A stretch of 64,000 bases of DNA from Pseudobutyrivibrio xylanivorans DSM 14809 (GCF_900141825.1 NZ_FQYQ01000009.1:32366-96365); one strand, 5' to 3'. Numbered from the stretch's first letter, positions 8,968 through 18,307 are shown. The notes: a model not told the origin generated them from the sequence alone. Program-made: numbers and translations.

Positions 8968-10549
8968 GGTAATGTTAGCAGATGATGAAGGAATCGTAAT
9001 CGACTCCCTCAAATTTATAATTGAAAAAGAGTATGGTAGCCAGTGTGATATCCGAGTTGCCAAAACAGGCCGTCAGGTTATCGAGCTTACAGAGGAATTC
9101 CAGCCGGATATTGCTTTTATGGATATTCAGATGCCGGGCATAAACGGTATCGAGGCTATGCGTGAGATTCGTCGTACAAATAAGCATGTGGTTTTTATTG
9201 TAATGACAGCCTACGATAAATTTGATTATGCCAAGGAAGCTATTTCTCTTGGGGTTTTGGACTATTTGAATAAGCCTGTCAGCCGAGAGGCTATTCTCGA
9301 TATTCTCCAAAAAGCCATGGGGAGAATCGATGGAGAGCGTACTAAAAGAAGCAACGATTTAAAGGTACGAGAAAAGCTAGAAATTGTAGTACCAATTATC
9401 GAAAATGGACTTATTCAGGATTTGTTATTTAAGGAGTACTTTCAGGAGGATATTGATAACTACAAGACTCTTCTTGGCATCGATTGCGATTATGGATATA
9501 TGGCATGTATGACCTTTGGTCGAGAGCTTGTAGGAAATTACATGACAAGCGCTGTTGCTGCATCTATTCAGGCGCAGAAATCCTATAAGGAAATCCACAC
9601 CATCACAGAGGATTATATTAAGGGAATTATGGGAAATGTTATGTCCAACAAGATTCCTATTCTCATTCCATGCCAAAACGATACACTTTCATATAATGAG
9701 AGAAATGAGATTGTGGAAAGTGCTCGCGCCCTATGCAGAAAGTTGGCAGACCGCTTTGACATGGACTTTAGAGTGGGATTTGGTTCTGTTAAGCCACTTG
9801 AAAGAATGTGTGAATCTTACGAAGAAGCTAACTCAGTGTTGATAAGTAACACTAGTCACGTAGCTCATGTGGATGACATGCCTGTTGCTTGCCAGTACGA
9901 GGAAAACTATCCAATGGATTTGGAGAAACGCCTTTTTGACGAGATTACTCTTGGAAATGTCAGCGAGTCAGTATCAGTAGCACAGACCTTCTTTGACTGG
10001 ATGGAAAGCACCTATGCCAGTGACAATGATAGCGTTCGTTTGAAATGCTTGGAATTTGTACTTTGGGCAGAGCATCTTGCATATGAAAAGACAGGTCGTA
10101 TGTACGAATTTAAGAGTAGGGCAAACTATCTTTCAGAGCTTATGAGTCTTAGTGGTCTCGCAGATGAGAAAATCTGGTTCACAGAAAAGATTAAGGATGC
10201 TGCCTTCTGGGTTTCAAATAAGCATGAAGAACAGTCCATGAGTGCTGTAAATCAGGCAAAGCAGTATATAGATGAGAATTATATGAAGGAGCTTACTCTG
10301 GATGATGTTTCGAGAGTGGTTAACATCAGCTCATATTATTTCTCAAAGGTGTTCAAGGAAGAAACGGGAGAAAACTTCATTGACTACCTGACAAAGCTTA
10401 GAATTGAGGCGGCCAAAAAACTGCTTAAGACTACAAATAAGTCTATGAAAGAGATTTCTGCAGAGGTTGGTTATTCAGATCCAAATTACTTCTCACGAAA
10501 TTTCAAAAAGTATACAGGCAAGACACCTACGGACTATGCCCGCGGTTAA
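8960..10549 (+). CDS. Response regulator with AraC-type DNA-binding domain, YesN family
   Basis: 529 residues. Receiver domain 1-120 with acidic pocket Asp8/Asp9, phosphoacceptor Asp55 (FMDIQMPG) and Lys in YLNKPVS. A middle linker region of about 300 residues is typical of YesN. The C-terminal AraC double helix-turn-helix covers about 425-527 (LTLDDVSRVVNISSYYFSKV and MKEISAEVGYSDPNYFSRNF). It should be phosphorylated by the kinase encoded upstream, with which it overlaps by 8 nt, and likely activates the sugar-binding protein and ABC genes downstream. Candidate binding sites lie in 11682-11823. Confidence 0.95.
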   Translation: MYKVMLADDEGIVIDSLKFIIEKEYGSQCDIRVAKTGRQVIELTEEFQPDIAFMDIQMPGINGIEAMREIRRTNKHVVFIVMTAYDKFDYAKEAISLGVLDYLNKPVSREAILDILQKAMGRIDGERTKRSNDLKVREKLEIVVPIIENGLIQDLLFKEYFQEDIDNYKTLLGIDCDYGYMACMTFGRELVGNYMTSAVAASIQAQKSYKEIHTITEDYIKGIMGNVMSNKIPILIPCQNDTLSYNERNEIVESARALCRKLADRFDMDFRVGFGSVKPLERMCESYEEANSVLISNTSHVAHVDDMPVACQYEENYPMDLEKRLFDEITLGNVSESVSVAQTFFDWMESTYASDNDSVRLKCLEFVLWAEHLAYEKTGRMYEFKSRANYLSELMSLSGLADEKIWFTEKIKDAAFWVSNKHEEQSMSAVNQAKQYIDENYMKELTLDDVSRVVNISSYYFSKVFKEETGENFIDYLTKLRIEAAKKLLKTTNKSMKEISAEVGYSDPNYFSRNFKKYTGKTPTDYARG

Positions 10550-10581
10550 TTGCCACTTAGGATGTAAGGAGAATAATAGGT

Positions 10582-11625
10582 ATGAAGGGTTTTTTGAAAA
10601 AGATGACGGTCTGTCTGTTGGCGGGCTGTCTACTTTGCGGATGCAGCAGCCGGGCTCAGGAGAATTCTACTGCTCAGCCGGAGGAGGATGAGCTGGAAAT
10701 AGGTATGTGCTTTGACTCATTTGTTATCGAGCGATGGGAAAAGGACAGAGACATTTTTGTGGATACAGCTTCTTCTATGGGAGCTACAGTAAACGTTCAA
10801 AATGCCAATGGGGATGTTGAAAAGCAGATTGAACAGATTCAGTATTTAATAGATAAGAAGGTAGATTGCATTGTTATTATCGCCATAGACGCAGAGGCTC
10901 TTACTGGTGTGGTAAAGGATGCTAAAAAAGCTGGGATTCCAGTGGTATGTTACGACAGACTTATTCCTAACGTAAATGCGGATTTATATATTTCCTTTGA
11001 TAATGAAAAAGTTGGAAGTATGCTTGGTAGTGCCATAGTTAGTTCAGGTGCTAAAAAAGTTATTATGATTTGCGGACCATATACAGATATGAATGTTCCT
11101 ATGGTAAATCAGGGCTTCATCAAATTAATGAACGCAAACAGCATAGATATCCTTGATACATATAATTGTGAGGGTTGGAAAGCTGAGCTTGGTGGAGCAT
11201 ATGTATATGATCACATGGATTTAGTACGTACTGCCGATGCTATCATGTGCGGAAATGATGATGTGGCAGCTTCTGTAATCAAAGCTCTTGCTGTTGCACA
11301 GCTTGCAGGAGAAATCCCAGTAGTTGGGCAGGATGCAGATCTTCCAGCATGCCAGCACATAGTGCAGGGTACACAGCTTATGACAGTTTATAAGCCTGTA
11401 GGTAAGCTTGCCGAGGAAGCTGCAAAGCTTTCAGTACAGCTGGCACAGGGGCAGGATCTTTCTGTAATGAATAGCATTAGCGATGGTGAAAATACTATTC
11501 CATACGTAGCCATCGAACCAGTGGCTGTAAATAAGGATAATTTGGATGAAGTAATCATCGACGGAGGCTTCCACAGCCGTGAGGACGTGTATTTAAATAC
11601 ATTAGATAGTGAAAATAGCCAGTAG
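10582..11625 (+). CDS. Sugar-binding lipoprotein of ABC transporter (RbsB/XylF-like)
   Basis: 347 residues with a lipoprotein signal peptide: positively charged start, hydrophobic core and lipobox L-C-G-C with Cys21 as lipid site. The mature part is a Peripla_BP_4 sugar-binding fold (DCIVIIAIDAEAL, GIPVVCYDRLI, AIMCGNDDVAASVIKAL, PVVGQDADLPAC). It resembles the protein encoded at 11824 in several blocks and is probably a paralogue. It lies 32 nt behind the response regulator, before a strong terminator, so it belongs to the sensing operon rather than the transporter operon. It may supply a second ligand range to the transporter or act in sensing. Confidence 0.9.
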   Translation: MKGFLKKMTVCLLAGCLLCGCSSRAQENSTAQPEEDELEIGMCFDSFVIERWEKDRDIFVDTASSMGATVNVQNANGDVEKQIEQIQYLIDKKVDCIVIIAIDAEALTGVVKDAKKAGIPVVCYDRLIPNVNADLYISFDNEKVGSMLGSAIVSSGAKKVIMICGPYTDMNVPMVNQGFIKLMNANSIDILDTYNCEGWKAELGGAYVYDHMDLVRTADAIMCGNDDVAASVIKALAVAQLAGEIPVVGQDADLPACQHIVQGTQLMTVYKPVGKLAEEAAKLSVQLAQGQDLSVMNSISDGENTIPYVAIEPVAVNKDNLDEVIIDGGFHSREDVYLNTLDSENSQ

Positions 11626-11648
11626 CATAAAATTGTAATCTAAGATAG

Positions 11649-11681
11649 GGACTAGCACAAAAATGTGCTAGTCCTTTTTTT
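11649..11681 (+). terminator. Intrinsic terminator of the sensing operon
   Basis: GGACTAGCAC (11649-11658) pairs perfectly with GTGCTAGTCC (11665-11674) and is followed by seven T. It ends the sensor/kinase/regulator/lipoprotein transcript and isolates the highly expressed gene at 11824. Confidence 0.92.
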
Positions 11682-11823
11682 AACGTAAATACGGATTAGA
11701 CAAAAATGTGAAGAAAGTGACAACCATTTAAAGACAGGTAAATGTTAAAGTATTTTCAGAACGGAAAACTGCTAAGGTTTTCAAAAATATCAAACCTAAA
11801 ATGAAAGGGAGGTTTTTTAGGAA
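11682..11823 (+). promoter_or_regulatory. Control region of the sugar-binding protein/ABC operon
   Basis: 142 nt between a terminator and the ATG at 11824, where the promoter and YesN-type regulator sites are expected. A clear inverted repeat GAAAAC-N7-GTTTTC lies at 11764-11782. RBS AAAGGGAGG precedes the start. No confident -35/-10 pair could be assigned by eye. Confidence 0.5.
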
Positions 11824-12945
11824 ATGAAAAAGAAATTATTAAGTGTACTCTTAACAGGCGCTATGGCAGCTTCTATGTTAGTAGGCTGTGGAACAAGCAC
11901 AGAGACAACAGATTCAGCTCCAGCAGCAGATGCAGGTGAGGCTACAGAGTCTACTACAACAGCTGGTGGCACAAAGGTTGGTGTAGCAATGCCTACAAAG
12001 GACCTTCAGAGATGGAACCAGGATGGTGCTAACATGGAGAAGGAGCTTAAGGCAGCTGGATTTGATGTTGACCTTCAGTACGCTTCAAACGATGTTCAGA
12101 CACAGGTTTCTCAGATTGAGAACATGATTAACTCAGGATGTAACGTACTCGTAGTTGCAGCTATCGAGGGCTCTTCACTTGGTGAGGCTATGGATATGGC
12201 AGCTGAGAAGAACATCCCAGTTATCGCTTATGACCGTCTTATCATGAACTCAGATGCAGTTTCTTACTATGCTACATTTGATAACTACAAGGTAGGTCAG
12301 GTTCAGGGTCAGTACATCATCGATCAGCTCGACCTTGAGAACACATCTGATACATTCACACTTGAAATCACAGCTGGTGATCCAGGTGATAACAACGCTG
12401 GTTTCTTCTACAACGGTGCTATGGACCTTCTTAAGCCATACATTGAAAAAGGAACACTTGAAGTTAAGTCTGGTCAGGTAGAGTTTGCAGAAGTTGCAAC
12501 TCCAGCATGGGCTACAGAGACAGCTCAGTCACGTATGGAGACAATCCTTTCTTCTAACTATGCTAGCGATGACCTTGATATCTGCCTCTGCTCAAACGAT
12601 TCTACAGCACTTGGTGTTGAGAACGCACTTGCAGCAAACTACAAGGGTAAATATCCAATCATCACAGGTCAGGATTGCGATATCGAGAACACAAAGAACA
12701 TGATCGCTGGAAAGCAGTCTATGTCAGTATTCAAGGATACACGTACACTTGCTTCACAGGTTGTTAAGATGGTAGGTCAGATCCTTAATGGTGAGACAGT
12801 AGATGTTAACGATGAGAAGACATATGACAACGGAACAGGTATCATTCCTTCTTACCTTTGCGAGCCAGTATTCGCAGATGCTAACAACTACAAGGAGCTC
12901 CTTATCGATTCTGGATACTACACAGAGGATCAGTTAGCTGATTAA
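11824..12945 (+). CDS. Multiple-sugar-binding lipoprotein (ChvE-like) of ABC transporter
   Basis: 373 residues. Signal peptide with lipobox L-V-G-C, Cys22, followed by a Ser/Thr/Ala-rich linker to about residue 50 and a sugar-binding domain with GVAMPTKDLQRWNQDG, VIAYDRLIMNS and CLCSNDSTALGVENAL. These blocks fit the ChvE/xylose/multiple-monosaccharide binding proteins that feed GguAB-type transporters. Codon choice is extremely biased (AAC, GGT, CTT, GTT), as for an abundant surface protein. A hairpin just downstream (12985) probably lowers readthrough into the ATPase and permease genes so that the binding protein is made in excess. Confidence 0.92.
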   Translation: MKKKLLSVLLTGAMAASMLVGCGTSTETTDSAPAADAGEATESTTTAGGTKVGVAMPTKDLQRWNQDGANMEKELKAAGFDVDLQYASNDVQTQVSQIENMINSGCNVLVVAAIEGSSLGEAMDMAAEKNIPVIAYDRLIMNSDAVSYYATFDNYKVGQVQGQYIIDQLDLENTSDTFTLEITAGDPGDNNAGFFYNGAMDLLKPYIEKGTLEVKSGQVEFAEVATPAWATETAQSRMETILSSNYASDDLDICLCSNDSTALGVENALAANYKGKYPIITGQDCDIENTKNMIAGKQSMSVFKDTRTLASQVVKMVGQILNGETVDVNDEKTYDNGTGIIPSYLCEPVFADANNYKELLIDSGYYTEDQLAD

Positions 12946-12984
12946 TTAGGTGCCTTTCACATCTAAAATCCAAAACAGTTTTAT

Positions 12985-13010
12985 AGGGCGAGCTTAGCTC
13001 GCCCTTATTT
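12985..13010 (+). terminator. Attenuator hairpin between binding protein and ATPase genes
   Basis: AGGGCGAGC (12985-12993) pairs with GCTCGCCCT (12997-13005) around a TTA loop, followed only by a short T-rich tail (TATTT). A strong stem with a weak U-tract is typical of partial terminators placed behind binding-protein genes. Confidence 0.8.
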
Positions 13011-13096
13011 AAAGGTTTGAACACAGAGAATATTTTGAAGAGAATACACTAAGGTTATTCTTTTATAGAAGTTTTATTTATAGGGAGGTAATACAA

Positions 13097-14623
13097 GTGG
13101 GAAAAACAATACTTGAGATGGTCAACATCACCAAAGAGTTCCCAGGCGTAAAGGCCCTTGATAACGTTAATCTTAAGGTAGAAGAAGGTGAGATTCACGC
13201 TCTTGTAGGCGAGAATGGTGCTGGTAAGTCTACTCTGATGAATGTATTAAGTGGAATTTACCCATTCGGTTCTTACACAGGCGACATTGTATACAATGGA
13301 GAGGTTTGTAAGTTCCAGAAGATTAAGGACTCAGAGGAAAAGGGAATCGTAATTATCCATCAGGAATTAGCCCTTATTCCTTACATGTCAATTGGTGAGA
13401 ACATGTTCCTTGGTAATGAGCAGGGAAAGAAAGCAGCTATTGATTGGGACAAAACATATGCAGAGGCTGATAAATATCTGAAGATGGTAGGTCTTTCAGA
13501 AAGCAGCCGTGTACTTATAAAAGATATCGGTGTTGGTAAGCAGCAGCTTGTAGAAATTGCAAAGGCACTTGCTAAGCACGCAAAGTTACTTATTCTTGAT
13601 GAGCCTACTTCATCTCTTAACGAGACTGACTCAAGGGCACTTCTTGATTTACTTCTTGAATTCAAAAAGCAGGGAATGACTTCAATCATTATTTCCCACA
13701 AGCTTAATGAGGTTTCTTACGTAGCAGATAAAATCACAGTTATCCGTGATGGTTCTACAATTGAAACACTTGATAAGACAACAGATGATATTTCTGAAGA
13801 CAGAATTATCAAGGGCATGGTAGGTCGTGAAATGACAGACCGTTTCCCAAAGCGTCATGATGTAAAAATCGGCGACATCGCTATGGAAGTTAAGGATTGG
13901 ACAGTATTCCATCCACAGTTTGCAGAGCGTAAGGTTGTTGACGGTGTATCAATGAACGTTCGTAAGGGTGAGGTTGTTGGTATTGCCGGACTTATGGGTG
14001 CTGGCCGTACAGAGCTTGCCATGAGTATCTTTGGTAAGGCTTATGGAACAAACATCTCAGGACAGCTCTTCTTAAACGGAGAAGAGGTTCACCTTAAGAA
14101 TATTAAGGATGCTATCAAGCACAAGATTGCATACGTTACTGAGGATAGAAAGGGCAATGGACTTGTTCTTACAAATCCAATCAAGATTAACACAACACTT
14201 TCAAATCTTTCAGAGATTTGCTCAAAGCGTGTAATCGATCAGGATAAGGAATATCAGGTAGCAGAGGATTACAGAGATAAGCTTAAGACAAAGTGTCCTA
14301 CAGTTGAGCAGAACGTTGGTAACCTTTCAGGTGGTAACCAGCAGAAGGTTCTTCTCGCTAAGTGGATGTTTGCAAATCCAGATGTACTTATCCTCGATGA
14401 GCCAACAAGAGGTATCGATGTTGGTGCTAAGTACGAAATTTACTGCATCATCAATGACCTTGTAGCAGCTGGAAAGTCAGTTATCATGATTTCTTCAGAG
14501 CTTCCAGAGGTACTTGGTATGTCAGATAGAATTTATGTTATGAACGAGGGCAAGATAGTTGGAGAAATGGCTGGTTCTGAGGCATCTCAGGAGAGCATCA
14601 TGTCTTGCATCTTAAAGAATTAG
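13097..14623 (+). CDS. Sugar ABC transporter ATP-binding protein (MmsA/GguA/XylG type)
   Basis: 508 residues forming two fused nucleotide-binding domains, as in RbsA, XylG and MmsA. First domain: Walker [10 protein letters not shown] (about residue 38), signature [13 protein letters not shown], Walker [12 protein letters not shown]. Second domain: a degenerate Walker A ([10 protein letters not shown]), as usual for this family, signature LSGGNQQKV, Walker [15 protein letters not shown]. It energises uptake of the sugar delivered by the upstream lipoproteins. Start is GTG at 13097 with GGGAGG 8 nt upstream. The permease gene follows after 14 nt. Confidence 0.95.
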   Translation: MGKTILEMVNITKEFPGVKALDNVNLKVEEGEIHALVGENGAGKSTLMNVLSGIYPFGSYTGDIVYNGEVCKFQKIKDSEEKGIVIIHQELALIPYMSIGENMFLGNEQGKKAAIDWDKTYAEADKYLKMVGLSESSRVLIKDIGVGKQQLVEIAKALAKHAKLLILDEPTSSLNETDSRALLDLLLEFKKQGMTSIIISHKLNEVSYVADKITVIRDGSTIETLDKTTDDISEDRIIKGMVGREMTDRFPKRHDVKIGDIAMEVKDWTVFHPQFAERKVVDGVSMNVRKGEVVGIAGLMGAGRTELAMSIFGKAYGTNISGQLFLNGEEVHLKNIKDAIKHKIAYVTEDRKGNGLVLTNPIKINTTLSNLSEICSKRVIDQDKEYQVAEDYRDKLKTKCPTVEQNVGNLSGGNQQKVLLAKWMFANPDVLILDEPTRGIDVGAKYEIYCIINDLVAAGKSVIMISSELPEVLGMSDRIYVMNEGKIVGEMAGSEASQESIMSCILKN

Positions 14624-14637
14624 AAGGGAGAGAAAAC

Positions 14638-15807
14638 ATGGTTTCAAATAATATTGGAAATACATTAAAAAAGTACACCATGGTTATCGCCCTGGTGATA
14701 GTTATTGGAATTTTCTACGTTGGAACAGGCGGAACAATCCTTCTGTCTCAGAACGTAAACAACCTTCTTTCACAGAACGCTTATGTATTCGTTCTTGGAA
14801 CTGGTATGTTACTTTGTATTTTAACTGGTGGTAACATCGATCTTTCTGTTGGTTCAGTAGTCTGCTTCGTAGGCGGTATCGGAGCAATGCTTATGGACAA
14901 GAAAGTAAACGTATGGGTAGCAGTAATCGTTATGTTACTTGTAGGTATTCTTGTTGGTGCATGGCAAGCCTTCTGGGTTGCATATGTAAATGTTCCACCA
15001 TTCATCGCAACACTTGCTGGTATGTATGCTTTTAGAGGACTTTCAAATGTAGTTCTTAACGGATATGCAGTATCAATTTCAAACAAGACATTCCTTAATG
15101 TTTTTGGTGGTGGTGCTGATTGCTACATTCCAGATTTCTTCCATGGTCCTAAGCTTAATATCACATGTATAGTAGCTGGTGTGATTACAGTTGTTATATA
15201 TGCATTCCTCTCAATCAGAAAGAGAGCGCTTGCTTCTAAGAAGGGCTATGACACAACAAGTGCATTAGGATTTTATGCTAAGCTTGCTATCATTTCAGCA
15301 GTGATTATATTCCTTGCTTATAAGCTTGCAGGATATAAGGGTATTCCTACATCACTTCTTTGGATCATCCTTATAGTACTTGTTTACAACTACGTTACAA
15401 CAAAGACTACAATCGGTCGTTACTTATATGCAGTAGGTGGTAACGAGAAGGCTACACAGCTTTCTGGTATCAACACTAAGAAGGTTTACTTCTTCGCATA
15501 TACGAATATGGGATTCTTGGCAGCATTTGCTGGTATCCTTACAGTTGCTCGTGCAGCATCAGCTCAGCCTACATACGGTCAGTTCTACGAGATGGATGCT
15601 ATCGGTGCTTGCTTCATCGGTGGTGCTTCAGCATATGGCGGAACAGGTTCAGTATTCGGAGCTATTGTCGGTGCTCTTTTAATGGGTGTTATCAACCAGG
15701 GTATGTTAATCATGGGTGTTGATGCCAACTATCAGAAGGTTGTAAAAGGCCTTGTACTTCTCGCAGCGGTAATCTTTGATGTTATGTCTAAGAGAGAGAA
15801 GAAATAG
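14638..15807 (+). CDS. Sugar ABC transporter permease 1 (MmsB/GguB/XylH type)
   Basis: 389 residues, around ten membrane segments, BPD_transp_2 family. LCILTGGNIDLSVGSVVCFVGGIGA is the family signature region (about residues 60-85), and GGASAYGGTGSVFGAIVGALLMG near residue 325 is the second conserved loop. The start is ATG 14638 with GAAGGGAG upstream; a TTG at 14605 inside the ATPase gene is not needed. It is strongly similar to the next gene, so the channel is probably a heterodimer, whereas most GguB-type systems have a single permease. Confidence 0.93.
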   Translation: MVSNNIGNTLKKYTMVIALVIVIGIFYVGTGGTILLSQNVNNLLSQNAYVFVLGTGMLLCILTGGNIDLSVGSVVCFVGGIGAMLMDKKVNVWVAVIVMLLVGILVGAWQAFWVAYVNVPPFIATLAGMYAFRGLSNVVLNGYAVSISNKTFLNVFGGGADCYIPDFFHGPKLNITCIVAGVITVVIYAFLSIRKRALASKKGYDTTSALGFYAKLAIISAVIIFLAYKLAGYKGIPTSLLWIILIVLVYNYVTTKTTIGRYLYAVGGNEKATQLSGINTKKVYFFAYTNMGFLAAFAGILTVARAASAQPTYGQFYEMDAIGACFIGGASAYGGTGSVFGAIVGALLMGVINQGMLIMGVDANYQKVVKGLVLLAAVIFDVMSKREKK

Positions 15808-15824
15808 GAAGGGAGGAGCGAAAA

Positions 15825-17006
15825 GTGAAAGACAAAATTTTAAAGATAGTTAAAGAAAACACTATGCTCATTGTACTGGTCCTGGTTGTTCTCTTCTTTA
15901 ACACTACAACACACGGCACTATGTTAATGCCAAGTCAGTTCAATGCACTTATCACACAGAACGCATACGTTTATGTTCTTGCAACTGGTATGTTGATGTG
16001 TATGTTAACAGGTGGTAACATCGATCTTTCCTGCGGTTCATTCGTTTGTTTAGTAGGTGTTATCGGCGCAAAGGTTATGGTAAATATGGGAGCTCCAACT
16101 ATCGTTGGAATCCTTGTAATGCTTCTTGTAGGTGTTATTTACGGAGCAATTCTTGGATACGTAATTGCGTATATCAATATTCCACCATGGATTGCTACAC
16201 TTGCAGGTTTCCTTGCACTTCGTGGATGGGGTGTTGCATTACTTAACGGTAATTCAAACATCAGCCCACTTCCACCAGCCTTCTGTAGCCTCTTCTCAGG
16301 AAAGATGAACGATCTTTTCGGAGGCCCAAGAATCGGTGGCGTACAATACAATATGACAAGTATTGTAATCGCACTTATCGCATCAGTAATCGTAGTATTC
16401 CTTCTCTTTAGAGAACGCGCGACAAAAATTAAGAAGGGATATGTTGCTGATAGCTTTGTAAAGGTTGTTGTAAAGTCAGTGCTTATCTGCTTTGTAATTA
16501 TGCTCTTTGGTTACAAGTTTGCACTTGCAGGTGGTGTTCCTTATTCACTTATCTGGGTAGCTGTAATCGTTATAATCTACAGCTTCATCACATCTAAGAC
16601 AGATATTGGACGTTACTTCTATACAATCGGTGGTAACAAGGAAGCTACAAGACTTTCAGGTATTGATACAAAGCGTATCATGTTCATCGCATACCTTAAC
16701 ATGGCAGTTCTTACTGTTGTATCTGCATTCCTTACAATGGCTCGTTTCCAGGCTGCAAACTCTACAGCTGGTACAAACTACGAAATGGATGCAATTTCTG
16801 CCTGCGTAGTAGGTGGTGTATCTGCTTACGGTGGTTCAGGTTCTGTATTTGGTATGATTATCGGTGCTACACTTATCGGTGTTATCAACCTTGGTATGTC
16901 CCTTATGGGTATTGATGCTAACTGGCAGAAGGTTGTTAAGGGTGTCGTTCTTCTCGGCGCTGTAGTATTCGAAATCCTCAATAATAAGAAAACAGCTACC
17001 AAGTAG
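15825..17006 (+). CDS. Sugar ABC transporter permease 2, paralogue of permease 1
   Basis: 393 residues with the same topology and signatures as the preceding gene (MLTGGNIDLSCGSFVC, GGVSAYGGSGSVFGMIIGA, VVKGVVLLGAVVFEI). GTG start at 15825 with GGGAGG, 17 nt after permease 1. The pair arose by tandem duplication and then diverged in the middle third, around the loop at about residues 150-215. Together with the ATPase and the lipoproteins it should form one importer. A terminator follows at 17032. Confidence 0.93.
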   Translation: MKDKILKIVKENTMLIVLVLVVLFFNTTTHGTMLMPSQFNALITQNAYVYVLATGMLMCMLTGGNIDLSCGSFVCLVGVIGAKVMVNMGAPTIVGILVMLLVGVIYGAILGYVIAYINIPPWIATLAGFLALRGWGVALLNGNSNISPLPPAFCSLFSGKMNDLFGGPRIGGVQYNMTSIVIALIASVIVVFLLFRERATKIKKGYVADSFVKVVVKSVLICFVIMLFGYKFALAGGVPYSLIWVAVIVIIYSFITSKTDIGRYFYTIGGNKEATRLSGIDTKRIMFIAYLNMAVLTVVSAFLTMARFQAANSTAGTNYEMDAISACVVGGVSAYGGSGSVFGMIIGATLIGVINLGMSLMGIDANWQKVVKGVVLLGAVVFEILNNKKTATK

Positions 17007-17031
17007 TCTATTTTCTTCATTATATTCTCTT

Positions 17032-17060
17032 GCCTCAGGCGTATAGCCTGGGGCTTTTTT
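17032..17060 (+). terminator. Intrinsic terminator of the sugar ABC operon
   Basis: GCCTCAGGC (17032-17040) pairs with GCCTGGGGC (17046-17054; one T-G pair), then six T. Confidence 0.9.
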
Positions 17061-17178
17061 ATCAGCTGGCTTTACCTATGATATCCACCATTTCTTGCAG
17101 TCAAGAGCAAGCCTGCGGTGCTTCGCACTCTTGACAGCAGGAAATCAGGTGGATAATAGGTAATCAAGCCAGCTTGAT
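17061..17178. repeat. 118-nt near-perfect long hairpin (MITE-like or structured RNA)
   Basis: The outer arm ATCAGCTGGC (17061-17070) matches GCCAGCTTGAT (17068 onward on the right arm, ending 17178), and pairing continues inward with few bulges: TACCTATGATATCCACC against GGTGGATAATAGGTA, then GTCAAGAG against CTCTTGAC, and a tip TGCG-N6-CGCA. Almost the whole length is paired. It directly follows the terminator T run. Such long palindromes are usually small non-autonomous mobile elements or foldable RNAs. No coding potential is apparent. Confidence 0.8.
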
Positions 17179-17180
17179 AA

Positions 17181-17208
17181 TGGGACAGTGGCGAAGCCAC
17201 AAGTTCCA
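17181..17208. other. Small hairpin next to the long palindrome
   Basis: TGGGAC and GTTCCA enclose a perfect GTGGC-GAA-GCCAC hairpin (17188-17200). A similar GTGGCG-GCT-CGCCAC hairpin occurs at 40881-40895, also upstream of a dyad element. Confidence 0.6.
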
Positions 17209-17250
17209 TTTAGAAGTTAGGTGGGTTATAAATATAGTATTGGGGGCAAT

Positions 17251-17425
17251 TACGGAAAAAAGCTTGAAATTGTAGGGTTGTTACGTAGCCCAATGTGACA
17301 GTGTGTATTATTTAGGCAACAATAAATTAGAGATAGAGTACTAACTGTGGAGTATGGAGGACTTGCTGATAGAAAGCCCTTTTTATACTACGTAAAAGGA
17401 AGGTGTTAATGGGAATTATTCCGTA
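17251..17425. repeat. Dyad element, reduced form: two 37-nt units
   Basis: Unit A 17251-17287 (TACGGAA ... TTACGTA) and unit B 17389-17425 (TACGTAA ... TTCCGTA) are each exactly 37 nt. The flanking bases show B is in inverted orientation to A (A ends GTAGCC, B begins ATACTAC; B ends CCGTAAAGAGG, also found at unit 3 of the 25191 element). Starts are 138 nt apart. The stretch 17209-17631 otherwise shows no gene. See the full elements at 25191, 40965 and 56794. Confidence 0.8.
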
Positions 17426-17581
17426 AAGAGGAGTGGTCTAAGAGTAGTTAATTCACACTTATACAGTGTTTTTAAGAAAAATTGAGAAAAAACTGTAGGA
17501 AGGTGTTGAGATGGAACTCAGATAAAGATATAGTGTCTAAAGCTGGATTGAAAAGAAAAGACTAAACCACAAAAATTGTAA

Positions 17582-17611
17582 TATATGGAGAATTAGGGTA
17601 AAATCCATATA
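17582..17611. promoter_or_regulatory. Inverted repeat upstream of the LURP-one gene (possible operator)
   Basis: TATATGGA (17582-17589) and TCCATATA (17604-17611), a perfect 8-bp dyad with a 14-nt spacer, 20 nt before the ATG at 17632. Confidence 0.5.
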
Positions 17612-17631
17612 AATTATAGGAGGTAAGTGAG

Positions 17632-18225
17632 ATGGGTTTATTTTCAAAGTATAGGGAAGCAGGGGAATCTGTAAACTATGATAATGTAGAGCGATTTGGT
17701 GCGCCAGTGCGCTCATTGTTTACAAGTACTAAGGTGATTACACTTCGTCATGAAATTACAATAACAGATGATAATGAGAATGTAGTTTATGTGGCCCGTA
17801 CCCAATTTCCAACAATAAAAGATAAGACTGATATTTGGGATTCAAATGAACAGCTGGTAGCTCATCTTGAAAAGCAGATTTTTTCTTTTCATGAAAGACG
17901 TTTTGTTACTATGGCTGATGGTACTGAATTCCAGTTATCAAATGAGATTTTCCATATAATCAAAGATGTTACAAATATCGAGGGATTAGGCTGGCGGCTT
18001 AAGGGAAATTTTGTGGGTCTTAATTTTGAGTTATATGATGCTAATGATGAAATACTTGCAGTTATATCACAAAAGATGATCTCTCTTCATGATAAGTACT
18101 GCATCGACATTTACAAGTCTGAGCATGAGAAAACAATAGTGGCTATTCTTATAGCTCTACAGCACATGATGGCAGACAGAAGAAATTCCGAGGCGGCTTC
18201 AGCTTCAGCTTCATCATCTTCATAA
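17632..18225 (+). CDS. LURP-one-related (YxjI-like) protein
   Basis: 197 residues, soluble. The beta-rich pattern with alternating short strands (TKVITLRHEITITDDNENVVY, LVAHLEKQIFSFHERRFV, GWRLKGNFVGLNFELYD, ILAVISQKMISLHDKYCIDI) matches the LURP-one-related/tubby-like fold (YxjI in Bacillus). Biochemical function in bacteria is unknown. Residues 180-197 form a Ser/Ala-rich tail. RBS TAGGAGG, start ATG 17632. It is a single-gene unit between the reduced dyad element and a bidirectional terminator. Confidence 0.8.
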   Translation: MGLFSKYREAGESVNYDNVERFGAPVRSLFTSTKVITLRHEITITDDNENVVYVARTQFPTIKDKTDIWDSNEQLVAHLEKQIFSFHERRFVTMADGTEFQLSNEIFHIIKDVTNIEGLGWRLKGNFVGLNFELYDANDEILAVISQKMISLHDKYCIDIYKSEHEKTIVAILIALQHMMADRRNSEAASASASSSS

Positions 18226-18307
18226 AGCTGATTATTATAACAAAATACTTATAACGAAAATGGAATAAGTATTAGAAAAAACATGTCTGTTCTTAATACA
18301 ATATAAA

